From Vicia villosa (Eukaryota; Streptophyta; Magnoliopsida; Fabales; Fabaceae), in NCBI RefSeq assembly GCF_029867415.1, contig NC_081185.1:110540913-110604912 (forward strand): a stretch of DNA of 64,000 bases, given 5' to 3'. A model generated the notes under the pieces. That model was not told the origin of the DNA and searched no databases. It saw only the letters and a list, made by a program, of their open reading frames with translations. The position numbers and the translations under genes were made by a program. Below, piece after piece: positions 45,275 to 56,493 of the stretch (its first letter is position 1; the number at the start of each line of letters is the position of its first letter).

Positions 45275-45598
45275 AAGATACTATCAAGTTGGAATCTTGA
45301 TTAATTGAAAATGTTTACTATAACTATTTGTCAACATATAAACATCATTTCAGGTGAATTGGCTATAGCTTACTTTATTTTATGAATAAGTAAGTATATC
45401 CAAATTAATTATTGTAGACAAAAGAAAAGCCACCCCTACAATGAAGGAAGAACTGATCTTCCACTATTTTTACTATTCTACCCATGAAATCTCTAAAGCA
45501 TTAAGTTTGATTTAACTTGTTAACGAGCATGATTATAACCACCATGACCTACCGAGTAAATATTTATATAAAGAGGAAAAGAAAAAAAGAATAAGCAC

Positions 45599-46335
45599 CT
45601 TCTCAAGCTCATCTTTTACAGCCTTTGCTATTTCATTCTTCTGATTAAAGACGACATCGAGCTTTAACTTCGACACACTGGCTCTTATAACTGAATCAAA
45701 GCAAAAGTATCAAAACCTTTTAAAGAAGCAAGCCACTAAATTATCGATTATAGTAGGACAAAACACAACACAAAAATCTAAAATGAGATAATTTTTTAGT
45801 GTAAAACTGTGTTAAAATAGTGGTCAATTCAAACACTATAATGCAACTCTACTACGCTATAACGACTGTTTGGGAAAACTTATGTCAATAATTGAATGGA
45901 TCATAAAAATCATTATAAGCATACCATAAAATACATATGATTGGATATGTTCCCTTGTGTTGGTGAGTTTATAAAATGCATTTGACGCTTTGTCTGCCAA
46001 AGTGTGGTATTGTACAAATGCAACCACGTTCACAAAGACATTACCCTAAAAAAACAAGTTCATGAAAGTATTATGTTTTCTTAATGTTGAAGTAAAACTG
46101 GTTTGTAATAAGTGAAGGGAAATTTGCAAGCATAATAATCAAGGACCTTTGTTTTCGTCTCACATTTAACATCGTGTTGCTGGACACTAAGCGAGAATCC
46201 ACCGGCTATCTGATAGCCAAGACACCAAGGTAAGCAATGGCATCCAGGTTCTTTAACATCCATAAATCTCCCAAATTGCTCTTTTATAGCCACATTCGAC
46301 TGATTTACTTGGTAACATCCCAAAACTTAACCCAT
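45599..46335 (-). pseudogene. Hypersensitive-induced reaction (HIR) protein, first three exons, disabled
   Basis: The minus strand carries exon 1 (46335-46147), exon 2 (46045-45925) and exon 3 (45690-45599) with GT-AG introns and consistent phases. Motifs are [25 protein letters not shown] and [13 protein letters not shown] in exon 1, [12 protein letters not shown] in exon 2, and VIRASVSKLKLD and QKNEIAKAV in exon 3. They match HIR/band 7 (SPFH) membrane-raft proteins linked to cell death responses. Codon 3 is TAA in place of the usual sense codon, and nothing after exon 3, more than half of the SPFH domain and the C-terminus, is found. It is a truncated pseudogene. Exon 1 and its upstream region are part of a large inverted duplication. 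Confidence 0.85.
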
Positions 46336-46563
46336 TTTCCTGATCTTTTATTGTTGTTGGGTTGGTATTTCACTTGTAGGATGTGTAGATCTAATAAAGT
46401 AATTGGATTTCACTAATTCTACATAGATTGTTTGGCAAAAAAATCATTAAATTCTAACAGGTTTTATATTAGAGCGGGGGAATAACTCTATTTTAAAAAA
46501 TGGTTAGGATTTACCGCTAGTTAGTTGGTATGTTTTTTTATGCTATTTTTTATTTGCTAGTTG

Positions 46564-46737
46564 GAATAGGGATCCATTCCATTTCCTAAAAAGAATGAAG
46601 GGTCTATTACTATAGTTTTGTGTGTATAAAGTTAAATAAATATTAAATATATGTCACATTTCATATAAATATGTGCAATTTACCCGTAAGGCTATAGTAA
46701 TGGACACTCCATTTCTTTTTAAGAAATGGAGCGGATC
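46564..46737. mobile_element. MITE with 9-bp flanking repeat, left arm of the inverted duplication
   Basis: GATCCATTCCATTTCCTAAA and the reverse complement of the right end, GATCCGCTCCATTTCTTAAA, form imperfect inverted repeats that run through ATTACTATAG. TGCTAGTTG flanks both sides (46555-46563 and 46738-46746), suggesting a Mutator-type insertion. Confidence 0.65.
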
Positions 46738-47397
46738 TGCTAGTTGTGGTTGTGATTTTTTTGTGTTGTTCTTTTTTCTCTGTATTGTTAGTTGTTTTGT
46801 TTTGATAGTAGTTTTTTAGCTTTACACTTGTGCCTCCGTTCTCTTTGTATTTTATTTTTAGAACTTAATATTTTATGTTATATATTATAACAAATATTAA
46901 ATAATAACAAAAACATGATAAAGAAGCAGTTGTGTTAATGAAGTTAATAAATATAAAGTATTATGACAAGTTTAATTCTAAAATAAATAGAAGATAAAAT
47001 ATAGTAATAATGTTTTACAATGTTAAAATTTATGAAAATGAAGTGAAATGTTTTATTTGTACTTGCAAGATGAAGGGAAAACATTTCAATTCATTTTAAT
47101 AAATTTTAAAACATTATTACTATATTTTAGATTATGATTATTTTAGAATTAAACTTGTCATAATATTTTATATTTATTAACTTCATCAACACATTTGCTT
47201 CTTTATCATGTTTTTTTTTATTATTTAATATTTGTTATAACATATAACATAAAATACTAAGTTCTAGAAATAAAATAAAAAGATAAAGGAGGCACACATG
47301 TCAAGCTAAAAAACAACTATCAAAACAAAACAACCAACAATACAGAGAAAAAAACATCACAAAAAAAACCATAACCACAACTAGCAAATCCGCTCCA

Positions 47398-47570
47398 TTT
47401 CTTAAAAAGAAATGGAGGTACATTACTATAGTTTTCTGGGTAAATTGCATATATTTATATGACATGTGACATATATTTAATATTTATTTAACTTTATACA
47501 CACAAAACTATAGTTAATAGACTCTTCATTCTTTTGAGAAAATGGAATGGATCCCTGCTCCAACTAGCAA
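47398..47570. mobile_element. Same MITE in the right arm of the inverted duplication
   Basis: The mirror copy of the element at 46564-46737, again flanked by CAACTAGCA-type sequence. It was present before the duplication. Confidence 0.65.
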
Positions 47571-47809
47571 ACGAAAAAACAGCATAAAAAAACCACACCA
47601 ACTACCTAGCTTCAAATCCTTACCATTTTTTGAAATAGTTATTCTGCCACTCTAATATAAAACCGGTTAGAATTTAATGACTTTTGTGACAAACAATCTC
47701 TGTACAATTATTGAAAGACAATTACTTTATTAGATCTACACATTCCCGGATATAAGCTACGTATCCTACTAGTGAAATATCAACCCAACAACAATAAAAG
47801 ATCAGGAAA

Positions 47810-47998
47810 ATGGGTTAAGTTTTGGGACTCTACCAAGTAGATCAGTCGAATGAGGCTATAAAAGAGCAATTTGGGAGATTTATGGATGTTATGGAACCTG
47901 GATGTCATTGCTTATCTTGGTGTCTTGGCTATCAGATAGCTGGTGGATTATCGCTTAGTGTCCAACAACTCGATGCTAAATGCGAGACAAAAACAAAA
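47810..47998 (+). pseudogene. HIR exon 1, second copy (plus strand)
   Basis: ATG at 47810, TAA at codon 3, then the exon 1 motifs IKEQFGRF and EPGCHC with [12 protein letters not shown], ending at a GT donor (47999). Same length as the left-arm exon (189 nt). Exons 2 and 3 are absent because the duplication ends within intron 1. Not functional. Confidence 0.82.
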
Positions 47999-48289
47999 GT
48001 CCTTATTATGCTTGCAAATTTCCCTTCACTTATTACAAACTAGTCTTACTTTAGTTGATTTATTCTGTTTATATCCTTCACAATAATTCTATCTATACAT
48101 CCCATTCACTTTTCATATTCACTTCAGTCTGAGTTTCACTAAATTCAAATTAGTAAAAAATTAATTTGTTTAATTCAAATTTTATAATTTTTTTATTTGT
48201 ACTCCCTAAAAAGTGAGAAACAGTCTACTCAATCTCAAGTATTTTTTAATTCTATCTTTTGGGATATGACGGGATTCATTATATTAGAT

Positions 48290-48870
48290 ATAACTCAAAT
48301 TTTACCAATGGACCCCTTTTATCATGATGAATGAAATAAAAGAACTTGACATTTACTTTTCAAATGGAATCAAGTATCAAATATGCTATTGTTTAACTTC
48401 ATTATCTATTTGAGAAGTTAATGTCAAGATATTACACTTCATTTGTCATAAAATAATGAAAACATTGAGCAACCATTCAGATATTGTTATGAATCCTATC
48501 ATAATTCAAGTTGAGTAACGTTTTCATCACTATACACATTATATAGAGGTGGAGTGTTCAATTTACAAATTGGTTGAATTTCTGAGTTTCTACAATGATT
48601 AAGTTTGATATGCATACTTGGTACATGTAAAAGGTTTAAATAACTCACACCGAAGGATTTTTCTATGTGGATGGATAATTTCAATTAACATCTCTAATTC
48701 ATCAAGATTATGTTATAGATCTTTAGATGGACAAATAACATTTCACTTGATTTTCCTATTCCTTTGTAACAAAGCTTGCCAATAATAAAACCATTAAAGG
48801 TAAAAAGGAAAAGTGATGGGGAATTACTTCATATGGCAGTAAATTAGTTGAATTGTATTTATTTAGTCTC
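48290..48870 (+). repeat. F-box-gene-derived segment, partial copy
   Basis: It shares landmarks with 49860-50310 and 61260-61720: AGAACTTGACATT, CATTTGTCAT, GGTGGAGTGTTCAATTTAC, GAAGGATTTTTC and AACATTTCACTTGATTTTC. The F-box start itself is missing. No long frame remains. Confidence 0.6.
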
Positions 48871-48874
48871 TCAG

Positions 48875-49119
48875 TGGAATTTTGTTGTTTCTCATATTCT
48901 TAGAGAAGGGAATAGTTGTGCATATGTCATTGCTAACTTAGGTTTTTCTTTGACTAATACTACTCGTTTTTCCTCTCTCCCACTGTTTCTATGGAAAGTT
49001 TTTTGTAAAGAATAGACTAGATTTACCTTTCTTTAAGTTTATATCTGGTTGAGAGGGTCTTGGATAGTCCCCCTCTCTTTTTGTGTCCTTGTTATATAAC
49101 CTTATTAAAAAAAAAGAAG
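48875..49119 (+). mobile_element. LINE 3' end fragment with poly(A)
   Basis: A frame reads NFVVSHILREGNSCAYVIAN then LGFSLTNTTRF, the C-terminal RNase H-like end found in many plant L1 LINEs (HIxREGNxCADxLANxG). The coding end is followed by a 3' tail ending TTATTAAAAAAAAAG. It is severely 5'-truncated and lies inside F-box-derived sequence. Confidence 0.65.
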
Positions 49120-49500
49120 CATTCAGTCATCAACTCAAACAATAAGAATTAACAATAATTTTCTTTTTTAAATAAAACTAAACCTGCAACATCACCCCAA
49201 ACCAAAGGCAAATTCTAAGGTGGATACAATTCAACTCACGACCAGATTTATTAGAAGAAATTTAATGAAGCAGACAAACAAAATTACCATAACTTAAAGT
49301 TTCATTTGCCCTAATTTTTTGTCGGTTTATTGTTTTCACTTTTTAAACGCTAATATATTAGCTCATAAATAATACATTATTTATTTCTCATGATTAACAA
49401 TAACGTTTATATTTAGAGTGTAATGAAAAAAATAGTAGACATGATGTTATACTAACAAATGGTTGTACGTCAAAGAAATAAAAAGGAACATGTGATTCAA
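49120..49500. other. No gene seen
   Basis: AT-rich sequence related to 43000-43480, upstream of the next F-box relic. Confidence 0.45.
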
Positions 49501-49506
49501 ATTAAA

Positions 49507-50430
49507 GATCTTATAAGTTTCTACCATATGAAATAATTCTCCATGTTTTTTACTGATTACATTTCGAGACATTATTATTGACAAGCTTAGTGTCAAATAA
49601 ATGGAAGAATCGTGAAATTTTTTTTGCAAAAATTCCATCAAGCTAGAATCTTGATTAACTGAAAATGTTTATTATAACTATACTATTTGTCCATGTATAA
49701 AAATATGTGAGTTGGCTATAGCTTTCATAAAGTATGCATATCAAATTTAATTATTGTAGGAGGGAAAAGTTCAATCAATTTATAAGCTGAACTCTCCAAT
49801 TCCATATAGAGTGCACAGTAAGAAAACTATTCTTCAAATTGGGTTATGACAGGATTCAATACATTAAATACAACTCAAAAAATTTACCAATAGACTCCTT
49901 TCATCATGATGAATGAAGTCAAAGAACTTGACATTAACTTTTCAAATGAAATCAAGTATCAAGTATGCTATTGTTTCGACTTCATATTCTATTTGGAGAT
50001 TGTTATGAATCCTATCATAATTCAAATTGAGTAATGTTTTCTTTATTGTATACACTGTATGGAGGTGGAATGTTTAATTGACAAATTGTTGAAATTTTTT
50101 AGTTTCTACAATGATTACATGGAAGGATTTTTCTATGTGGATGGATAATTTCAATAGACATTTCTAACTCACCAAGATTAGGAAAGATATCCCGATGGAC
50201 AAATAACATTTCACTTGATTTTCTCATTCTTTAGAAACAAAACATGGCAATAATAAAACCATCCTAAGTAATAAGAAAAAGTGACGGGGAATTACTTCAT
50301 ATGGCTGTAAACTAATAAAATCATTGAAGTCAATTGCATGATTCCTTTTTACTTTTGTCTACAATCTTTCATTTTCTACCATCTATATGATTGATCTCAT
50401 TTTTTTCATCAATTTTACACTAGAAATAAA
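49507..50430 (+). pseudogene. F-box gene relic with decayed body
   Basis: It begins with the F-box stretch GATCTTATAAGTTTCTACCA and has the later SLVSNKWKNRE-type end in another frame (about 49575-49620). It continues through the conserved but non-open body: TATGGAGGTGGAATGTTTAA near 50049, AACATTTCACTTGATTTTC near 50205, and GGGAATTACTTCATATGGC near 50287. It preserves the site where the 43.6 kb copy received a MULE. A LINE inserted about 200 bp downstream. Confidence 0.6.
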
Positions 50431-50655
50431 TGGTAACATTAGTTATGTGTATTATATAATGTGTTAATCATGAATTTATATATTACAATTTCCAAAGAAA
50501 AAGCAATGATTTGAAAAACACGAGTATTTCAACCTTTTTGAATCTTGAAACAAACATTTGATAATTTCTCATTAAAAAAATTCGGCTCAAATGACACGTA
50601 ACTCAAATCACTATTACTAGACGAATGAGAGAGTTAGGGCCTTCGTTTCCTGTTC

Positions 50656-52636
50656 ATGGTTAAAGCTGGTTTCGTTCAAGATGAAGGTGGGTGGAGGAGA
50701 GTTTCTTATCTTAAAGGTGGAAGAAGTTCGAATCCGAGATGGGATACGTTTCCATGGGGAGGGGGGAATCAGATTCGAAGGGATGGGAAAGTTGCGTCTT
50801 TGATATCTTTCTACGTCTCAGAGTTTCCGGATACATATTCTGCAAGAGATTTGTTTCAACTCTTTGGGTGTGAAGGAACGGTGGTGGAGGTTACTATTTC
50901 ACCTAAGAGGAATGGCATAGGCAAACGATTTGGGTTCGCTAGGTTTGAAGAGGTGGAAGATGGTAGGCTGCTAGCGGTTCGACTCGACAATATTCTGATT
51001 TTAGGGAAGAAGATTCATGTGAATCTCCCGAGATTTGCGAGGGGAGCGGGTAAGTTTGGAGGAAAGGCGTATTTCGCGACAAATGGGGTTGAGGCTAGCA
51101 GTGGCGATTTTGCAGAGAGGAAGAACGAGGGTATGAATTTCAATACAGGGGCTCGAAGGGAAAATCATTCTTATGTTGACATCGTGATGGGTTCAAGGGA
51201 GAAAGTTGTGAAGGAGTTAGGTTTCAAGGCGGCTTTTTCTTACACATCTTGCGAAGAGCAAAAACTGAGATTCCAGAAGGCTTTTGTGGGCAAAACGATT
51301 TTACCAAGAGCAGATTATAATGTTCAGGTTCACTTGGAGATGGAAGGTATTTTTGCAGTCAAGGTCTCTCCGCTAGGTGGTAATCTATGTCTGTTGGAAG
51401 AGTTAGAGAAAGGTTTCATTGAGGATTTTCTGGGGTCGAATGATTGCTGGTGGAGCCCTTGGTTTAGCGAGGTAAAGAGATGGGAGGCAAAATCGGTTGA
51501 TGAACACAGAGACGCGTGGGTGAGGGTATACGACATCCCTGCTATTGCGTGGCAATCGGACTTCTTTGTTTCTTTGGCGGAGTTTTGGGGATCGTTTTCG
51601 TGTATTGACGAGAAGACGACGGAAGGCAAGGTCCTTGATGTTGCTAGAATTCTGCTTAAAGTTCCAGTTCATTTCATTTTCCCGGATTTTATTCAAGTCT
51701 CAATTGATGGTCGATCTTTCAAGCTGTCGATCATGCTATGGTTCAATTCAGGCTTTCTCCAGTGCTTGTAGAAATAGTCCTATTTTGTGTCCTGTTTCGC
51801 CGCTTCGCACTGCTATTCCTGTGGGTTCTGTTTTTTTGGGGGAGGTGGGTTGTGATGGCAGGGGCATTTTGATTGGCAGTAATGGTGATGGGAGGAAGGT
51901 TGAGACGGTGGCATCTGAGGGGTCGGGGGAAAGAGTTGAAGCTCTTTCCAGTTCTGGTGAGGGGAGAAAGTCTATGGCAGCGGGTTCTGAGGGGTTGGCG
52001 GACAGGGGTGGAGTTTTTTCCGGTACTGTGTTGGTTTCTTGCTGTATCGAAGGAAGTGGGGATGGAGGTAACAATTCTATTTTAGGGAATTTTGATGGTG
52101 AATTATGTCGCCTTCGGAATTTCCGGGATATACAAGGATGAGGGGATCAGTTTGAGGGAAGTGTTAATTTGAAGATGGGTGACTCATTAGAGGAGTCTTA
52201 TAAAGGTGGAAAGAAGAAAATAAGAATGAAGTGTTTGAATGGTTTGAGAGGTTTAGGTAAGGGGTGTGTGAACAAAAGAAGGAAAGGGAAGGAAATTAAA
52301 AGAACAAGTGGCAGGAACAATATGGAGAGGTTGCGTGAGGTTAACAAGAAGGGCTCATTAGAGAAGTTTATCCATAAAGAAGGTGGGGGTCAAAATAGTG
52401 ATTCGGTTTCTTTGTTCTACGACACTCAAGGGGAGGATTTCGATATTAGAAGAAGCAATTCTAGACAATGAGAGTTTTTGAACAATGATGATCCCGGTAA
52501 ATTGTGGTTTGCTATAGTGGCGTTGGGTGTTGTGGATGAGAAGGGGCGAAGCAAACTTCTAAGTAGAATTGAGGATCTAGAAAGAGGGAAGGACATAGAA
52601 GGGAAGGCAAGGAGGGTGTCAAACAATGATTCTTAA
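50656..52636 (+). pseudogene. LINE ORF1: RNA-binding (RRM) nucleic-acid chaperone-type protein, broken
   Basis: ATG at 50656 opens 371 codons. Residues about 48-126 form an RRM with RNP2-like FYVSEF (52-57) and RNP1-like KRFGFARF (90-97). This is the type of ORF1 protein that binds LINE RNA in plant L1 elements. Near 51735-51760 the frame changes, and coding-like sequence continues in the next frame to 52141. In-frame TGA stops follow at 52139 and 52469, and a final TAA lies at 52634-52636. The C-terminal part is Lys/Arg-rich (52200-52340). The final stop overlaps the ORF2 start by one base. Confidence 0.85.
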
Positions 52637-55600
52637 TGATTATTGGTTCTTTGAATATTAGAGGGGGTATGAATGTTCTCAAGAGAAGGAGAATTTCGTC
52701 TTTGATCAAGAGGGGAAACGCGAATATTTTTTTATTACAAGAGACAAAAATTGTGAGTATGGATGACGTGACAGCTAAAAGCTTTTGGAGAGATACGGAG
52801 GTGTGTTATTCTTTTTCCAATTCTTTGGGGAGATCGGGGGGAATCCTAACCATTTGGAATAAGGATGTAGTCGACGTCGAGAATAGCTTTAAAGGGGACG
52901 GTTTTTTGGGAATCAAGGTGAGGTGGAAAAATCAAGTCTACTATGTGGTGAATGTTTATTCTTCTTGTGAGCATAGAAAAAAGAAATTATTGTGGAAGGA
53001 TCTTCTAGGTTTGATGGAGAAATTCAAAGATGGGGATTGGATTTTAGGAGGTGATTTTAATGCTATTAAAAATGGTGGAGAAAGAAGAGGAAGGGCGATT
53101 TTGGAGAATCAAAGAGAGATGAATTTATTCGCGGAATTCATTGACAAGACTCTTTTGGTGGACATACCTTGTAAAGGGAAGAAATTTTCTTGGTTTAGTG
53201 GTGACGGCAAGTCGAAAAGTAGAATTGATCGGTTCCTTTTATCTAGTAAGGTTGTGAATAGATGGGAGGTGATTGGTCAATTCATTGGAGACCGGGATGT
53301 TTCAGATCATTGTCCTATTTGGGTGAAGTCGGATAAGGTTATTTGGGGGCCTAAACCTTTTAGATTCAATAATGAGTGGTTTGCTTTTGAGTCTTTTATT
53401 CCGTTTGTGGAGGGTGAGTGGAAGGGTTTGAAGATAGAGGGAAGAGGTGATTTTGTTTTAAAAGAAAAGTTTCGGCTACTAAAAGACAAACTTAAATGGT
53501 GGAATAAGGAGGTGTTTGGGAGGATATAATTGGAGATGGAGGATGGGGTCTGGGAGATGAACTTAGCCGACGAGAATTTAATGGAGGATGATTACGCTAA
53601 CTTTGACGAGAATATGTGCTTGAGAAGGGAAGCTTGTGGTAGATTTTGGAAGAACTTAAGGATAAAGGAAAATATGCTTCTTTAAAAATCTAGAGTGAAT
53701 TGGCTTAAATAGGGAGACAACAATAGTGGTTTTTTTTCACAAAGTTATGAAACAAAGAAGAAGGATTAATCATTTAGGGCCTTTAAACCACGAGGGGGGA
53801 TGGTAGAGTCGGTGGAGGAAGTGAGGGAAGTGGTGTTTAATCATTTTAATAAAAAGTATTATGAAGATGATACTGTGAGACCTACCTTGGACGGTATTCA
53901 ATTTAGATCTAGTAGTGGAGGACAAGCCTCGGAGATTGAAAAACCTTTTCTTGAAAATGAGATAAAAGAGGCGGTGTGGAATTGTGGTGGGGAGAAAAGT
54001 CCGGGTCCGGATGGGTATTCTTTTTTGTTTCTAAAGAAGTGTTGGCATATTATCAAAGTTGATTTTCTTAATTTCTTCAAGTCTTTCTTTGAAGGAAATT
54101 TCATTTCAAGGGCGGTGTGTTCTTCATTCCTTACTCTTATTCCCAAGTGCAAAAATCCCTTGAGTTTGGACGATTATAGACCTATTTGTTTGGTGGGATG
54201 CATGTACAAGGTGGTGGCTAAGCTTTTGGCGGGTAGATTAAAGGGGGGGTGCTTAATTCGATCATATCTAATTCTCAAAGTGCTTTTGTTCCCGGAAGAA
54301 AATTGTTGGATGGGGTTCTAGTGGCGAATGAGGTGGTGGATTTTGCTAGAAAAGAGGGAAAAAATTTCCTTCTTTTCAAGGTTGATTTTGAGAAGGCATA
54401 CGATAAAGTTAATTGGAATTTTTTAAGGTATATGCTAAAAAGGATGGGGTTCGGTGATAAATGGATGAAGTGGATGGAGTTGTTGATTTTTAATAGTAAG
54501 ATGTCGGTGCTTGTGAACGGGAGCCCTACGAAGGAGTTCTTTGTTCATAAGGGGTTGAGGCAAGGGGACCCTCTTTCTCCTTTCCTTTTGTGTTAGTGGC
54601 GGAAGGATTAACGGGTCTTGTGAAGCAATCAATCCATGTTGGAGAACTCCAAAAGTTCACTCTAAGTGATTCTTGTAGTGTGGACATTCTTCAATTTGCG
54701 GATGACACGTTGATTATGGGAGAGGGAAATTGGAAACATGTCCGTGCTTTGAAAGCGGTCCTTAGGGATTTCGAAATTGTTTCGGGGTTAGGCATTAATT
54801 TCCATAAAAGTAAATTAATAGGGATTAATTCTAACGATCACTTTTTGGATGTCGTGTCTCACTTTCTTTCTTGCAAGAGGGAGGAGTCTAGCTTTCATTT
54901 TCTTGGTATTCCGATTGGTTGTAATCCGAGGAAGGAATCTTCATGGAATCCTATTGTGGCTAAAATGAAGTGTAGATTGGAAGGATGGACAAACCGTTTT
55001 TTGAATTTAGGTGGAAGAATTACTCTTTTGAAGTCCGTGCTTAGCTCATTAGCTATCTTCACCATGTCTTTCTACAAAATTCCGTCTAGAGTGGTGAAGA
55101 AATTTACTAGCATCCAAAACAAATTTCTTTGGGGGGGAGTGGAGGAAAAGAGGAAAATTCATTAGGTAAAATGGAGCGATGTTAATTTGCCTTTTAAGGA
55201 TGGAGGGTTAGGCGTGAAAAATATCAAATTGTTTAATTTTGCTCTCCTTTGCAAATGGAGATGGAGAATTCTTGAAGGAAGTAATTCTTTATGGTACAAT
55301 GTTTTGAAATCTAGGTACGATGACTTAACCTCTATTATTTGTGATGACGGTAGAGGTAGTAAAGTTTCCTCTAATTGTTCCTTTTGGTGGAAGGATTTGG
55401 TAAAAGTTGGTTCCTCTTCCTTTAATGATCCCATTGTTGACAAATGTAGATTTAAAGTGCATAATGGTTTCTCCACTCCGTTTTGGGAATCCTCTTGGTT
55501 GGATGAGAGACCCCTTAGAGAGGAATTTTCGGTTATATTTGATAAGTTGTGCTTGAAAAATGTCTCGGTTGCGGCCATGGGAGGTTGGGAGGAGGGTAGA

Positions 55601-56361
55601 TGGAAGTGGGGGGATTTAGGTGTGAAAGATGAGGGGTTGGGGGAAGTCGGAGCTGATAGTGTGTATGGCGCTCTTAAGGGCCGGTTGATGGAATTCGGGG
55701 GTATGAAGGAAGGTAGGGATTTCGTGGTGTGGATGGGAAAGGCGGATACGGGTTCGAGCTTTTCGGTTGCCTCGTGTTACGATTTTCTTAGGCGGGTTCG
55801 GACACCTCATGGTCCTTTTGACATAAATCATGAGGCCTTTGGGATTCTTTGGAAATCGGAGGTTCCTTATAAAGTGAAGGCGTTTGGTTGGAGACTTTTC
55901 TGTAATAGACTTCCTACTTTAGACCTCTTGTTGAGAAGAGGTATGGCTATTCCCGCGGATAGTTTAAATTGTATTCTTTGCGACATTTGTGAGGAGAACA
56001 TGAGGCACTTCTTTTTTTCTTGCGGGGTGGTCAAGAAGGTGTGGTTGGAGGTAGCCGTTTGGGTGGGAAAAAAGGAGAAGAATGAGGAAGATTGTAAAGC
56101 TAGTTTTTTGGATTGGCATAACTTTTTCCGATCGAAGAAAGTGAAAAAAGGGAAGGAGGGAATGATTTGGCTTGCTTGTGTTTGGACTCTTTGGATTCTT
56201 AGAAACGGTGTTCGTTTTCGGAAGGGTAAGTGGAATGTTAACGATATTGTTTGGAATATTAAGTTTTTAGCTTGGAAGTGGACGTTTTGCGGTAAAATTA
56301 CACATCCCAATTTCTCCTATTACGAGTTTGTTATGGACCCTTTGTTGTTTCTCTCGTAGTA
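52636..56361 (+). pseudogene. LINE ORF2: endonuclease, reverse transcriptase, zf-RVT; broken
   Basis: ATG at 52636 opens an AP-endonuclease domain (SLNIRG, LLQETK, GDFNAI near 53047, SDHCPI at 53302). A stop at 53527 and several stops and frame changes at 53680-53790 follow. The reverse transcriptase starts near 53800, with SPGPDGY at about 53998, DYRPICLVG and FVPGRKLLDG, KVDFEKAYDK, LRQGDPLSP and the catalytic FADD at 54695-54706. The frame shifts at a G-run near 54243 and again near 54590. A TAG at 55163 interrupts before the C-terminal region with VPYKVKAFGWRLFCNRLPT and CILCDICEENMRHFFFSC (about 55860-56020). In active elements this protein nicks DNA and primes reverse transcription; this copy cannot make it. 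Confidence 0.92.
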
Positions 56362-56493
56362 GTAGTTGGTTTGTAATTCTCCTTTTGGTCGGTTGTTTTC
56401 CGAGTCCGCTTGTAAAGGTTTGGAGAACCCTTTGTTCTCCTTATTCATTAATATAGTTTCTCTTGCTTACTTAAAAAAATATTACTAGATGAA

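Larger units (their letters stand above)
46088..48055. repeat. Large inverted duplication (arms 46088-47051 and 47081-48055, 29-bp spacer)
   Basis: The right arm is the reverse complement of the left over about 965-975 bp, with scattered substitutions and small indels. Near the centre AAGTGAAATGT pairs with ACATTTCAATT. At the outer end both arms carry HIR exon 1 and the start of intron 1. The two HIR copies therefore face away from each other with their 5' regions joined at the centre. Confidence 0.9.
50626..56479 (+). mobile_element. Full-length L1-type LINE, inactivated
   Basis: A 5854-bp element has a short 5' leader, ORF1 with an RRM, ORF2 with AP-endonuclease, reverse transcriptase and a zf-RVT C-terminal region, a 3' untranslated region of about 110 bp and a short A-tail (56473-56479), all between 14-bp duplications. 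The GT-rich base use of its coding strand contrasts with the AT-rich surroundings. It inserted into the F-box/eIF4A-derived segment. The one-base difference between the flanking duplications and the number of frame breaks point to moderate age. Confidence 0.93.
50612..56493. other. 14-bp target site duplication of the L1 LINE
   Basis: TATTACTAGACGAA (50612-50625) precedes the element and TATTACTAGATGAA (56480-56493) follows its poly(A). They differ by one base. Confidence 0.92.

Noticed and set aside
47822..48043. 73-codon frame as a functional HIR gene
   Set aside because: It starts at a non-ATG codon, the true ATG is followed by TAA at codon 3, and no further exons follow on that strand.
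51330..56310. Several minus-strand frames of 60-147 codons inside the LINE
   Set aside because: They are antisense shadows of ORF1 and ORF2, caused by the GT-rich coding strand.
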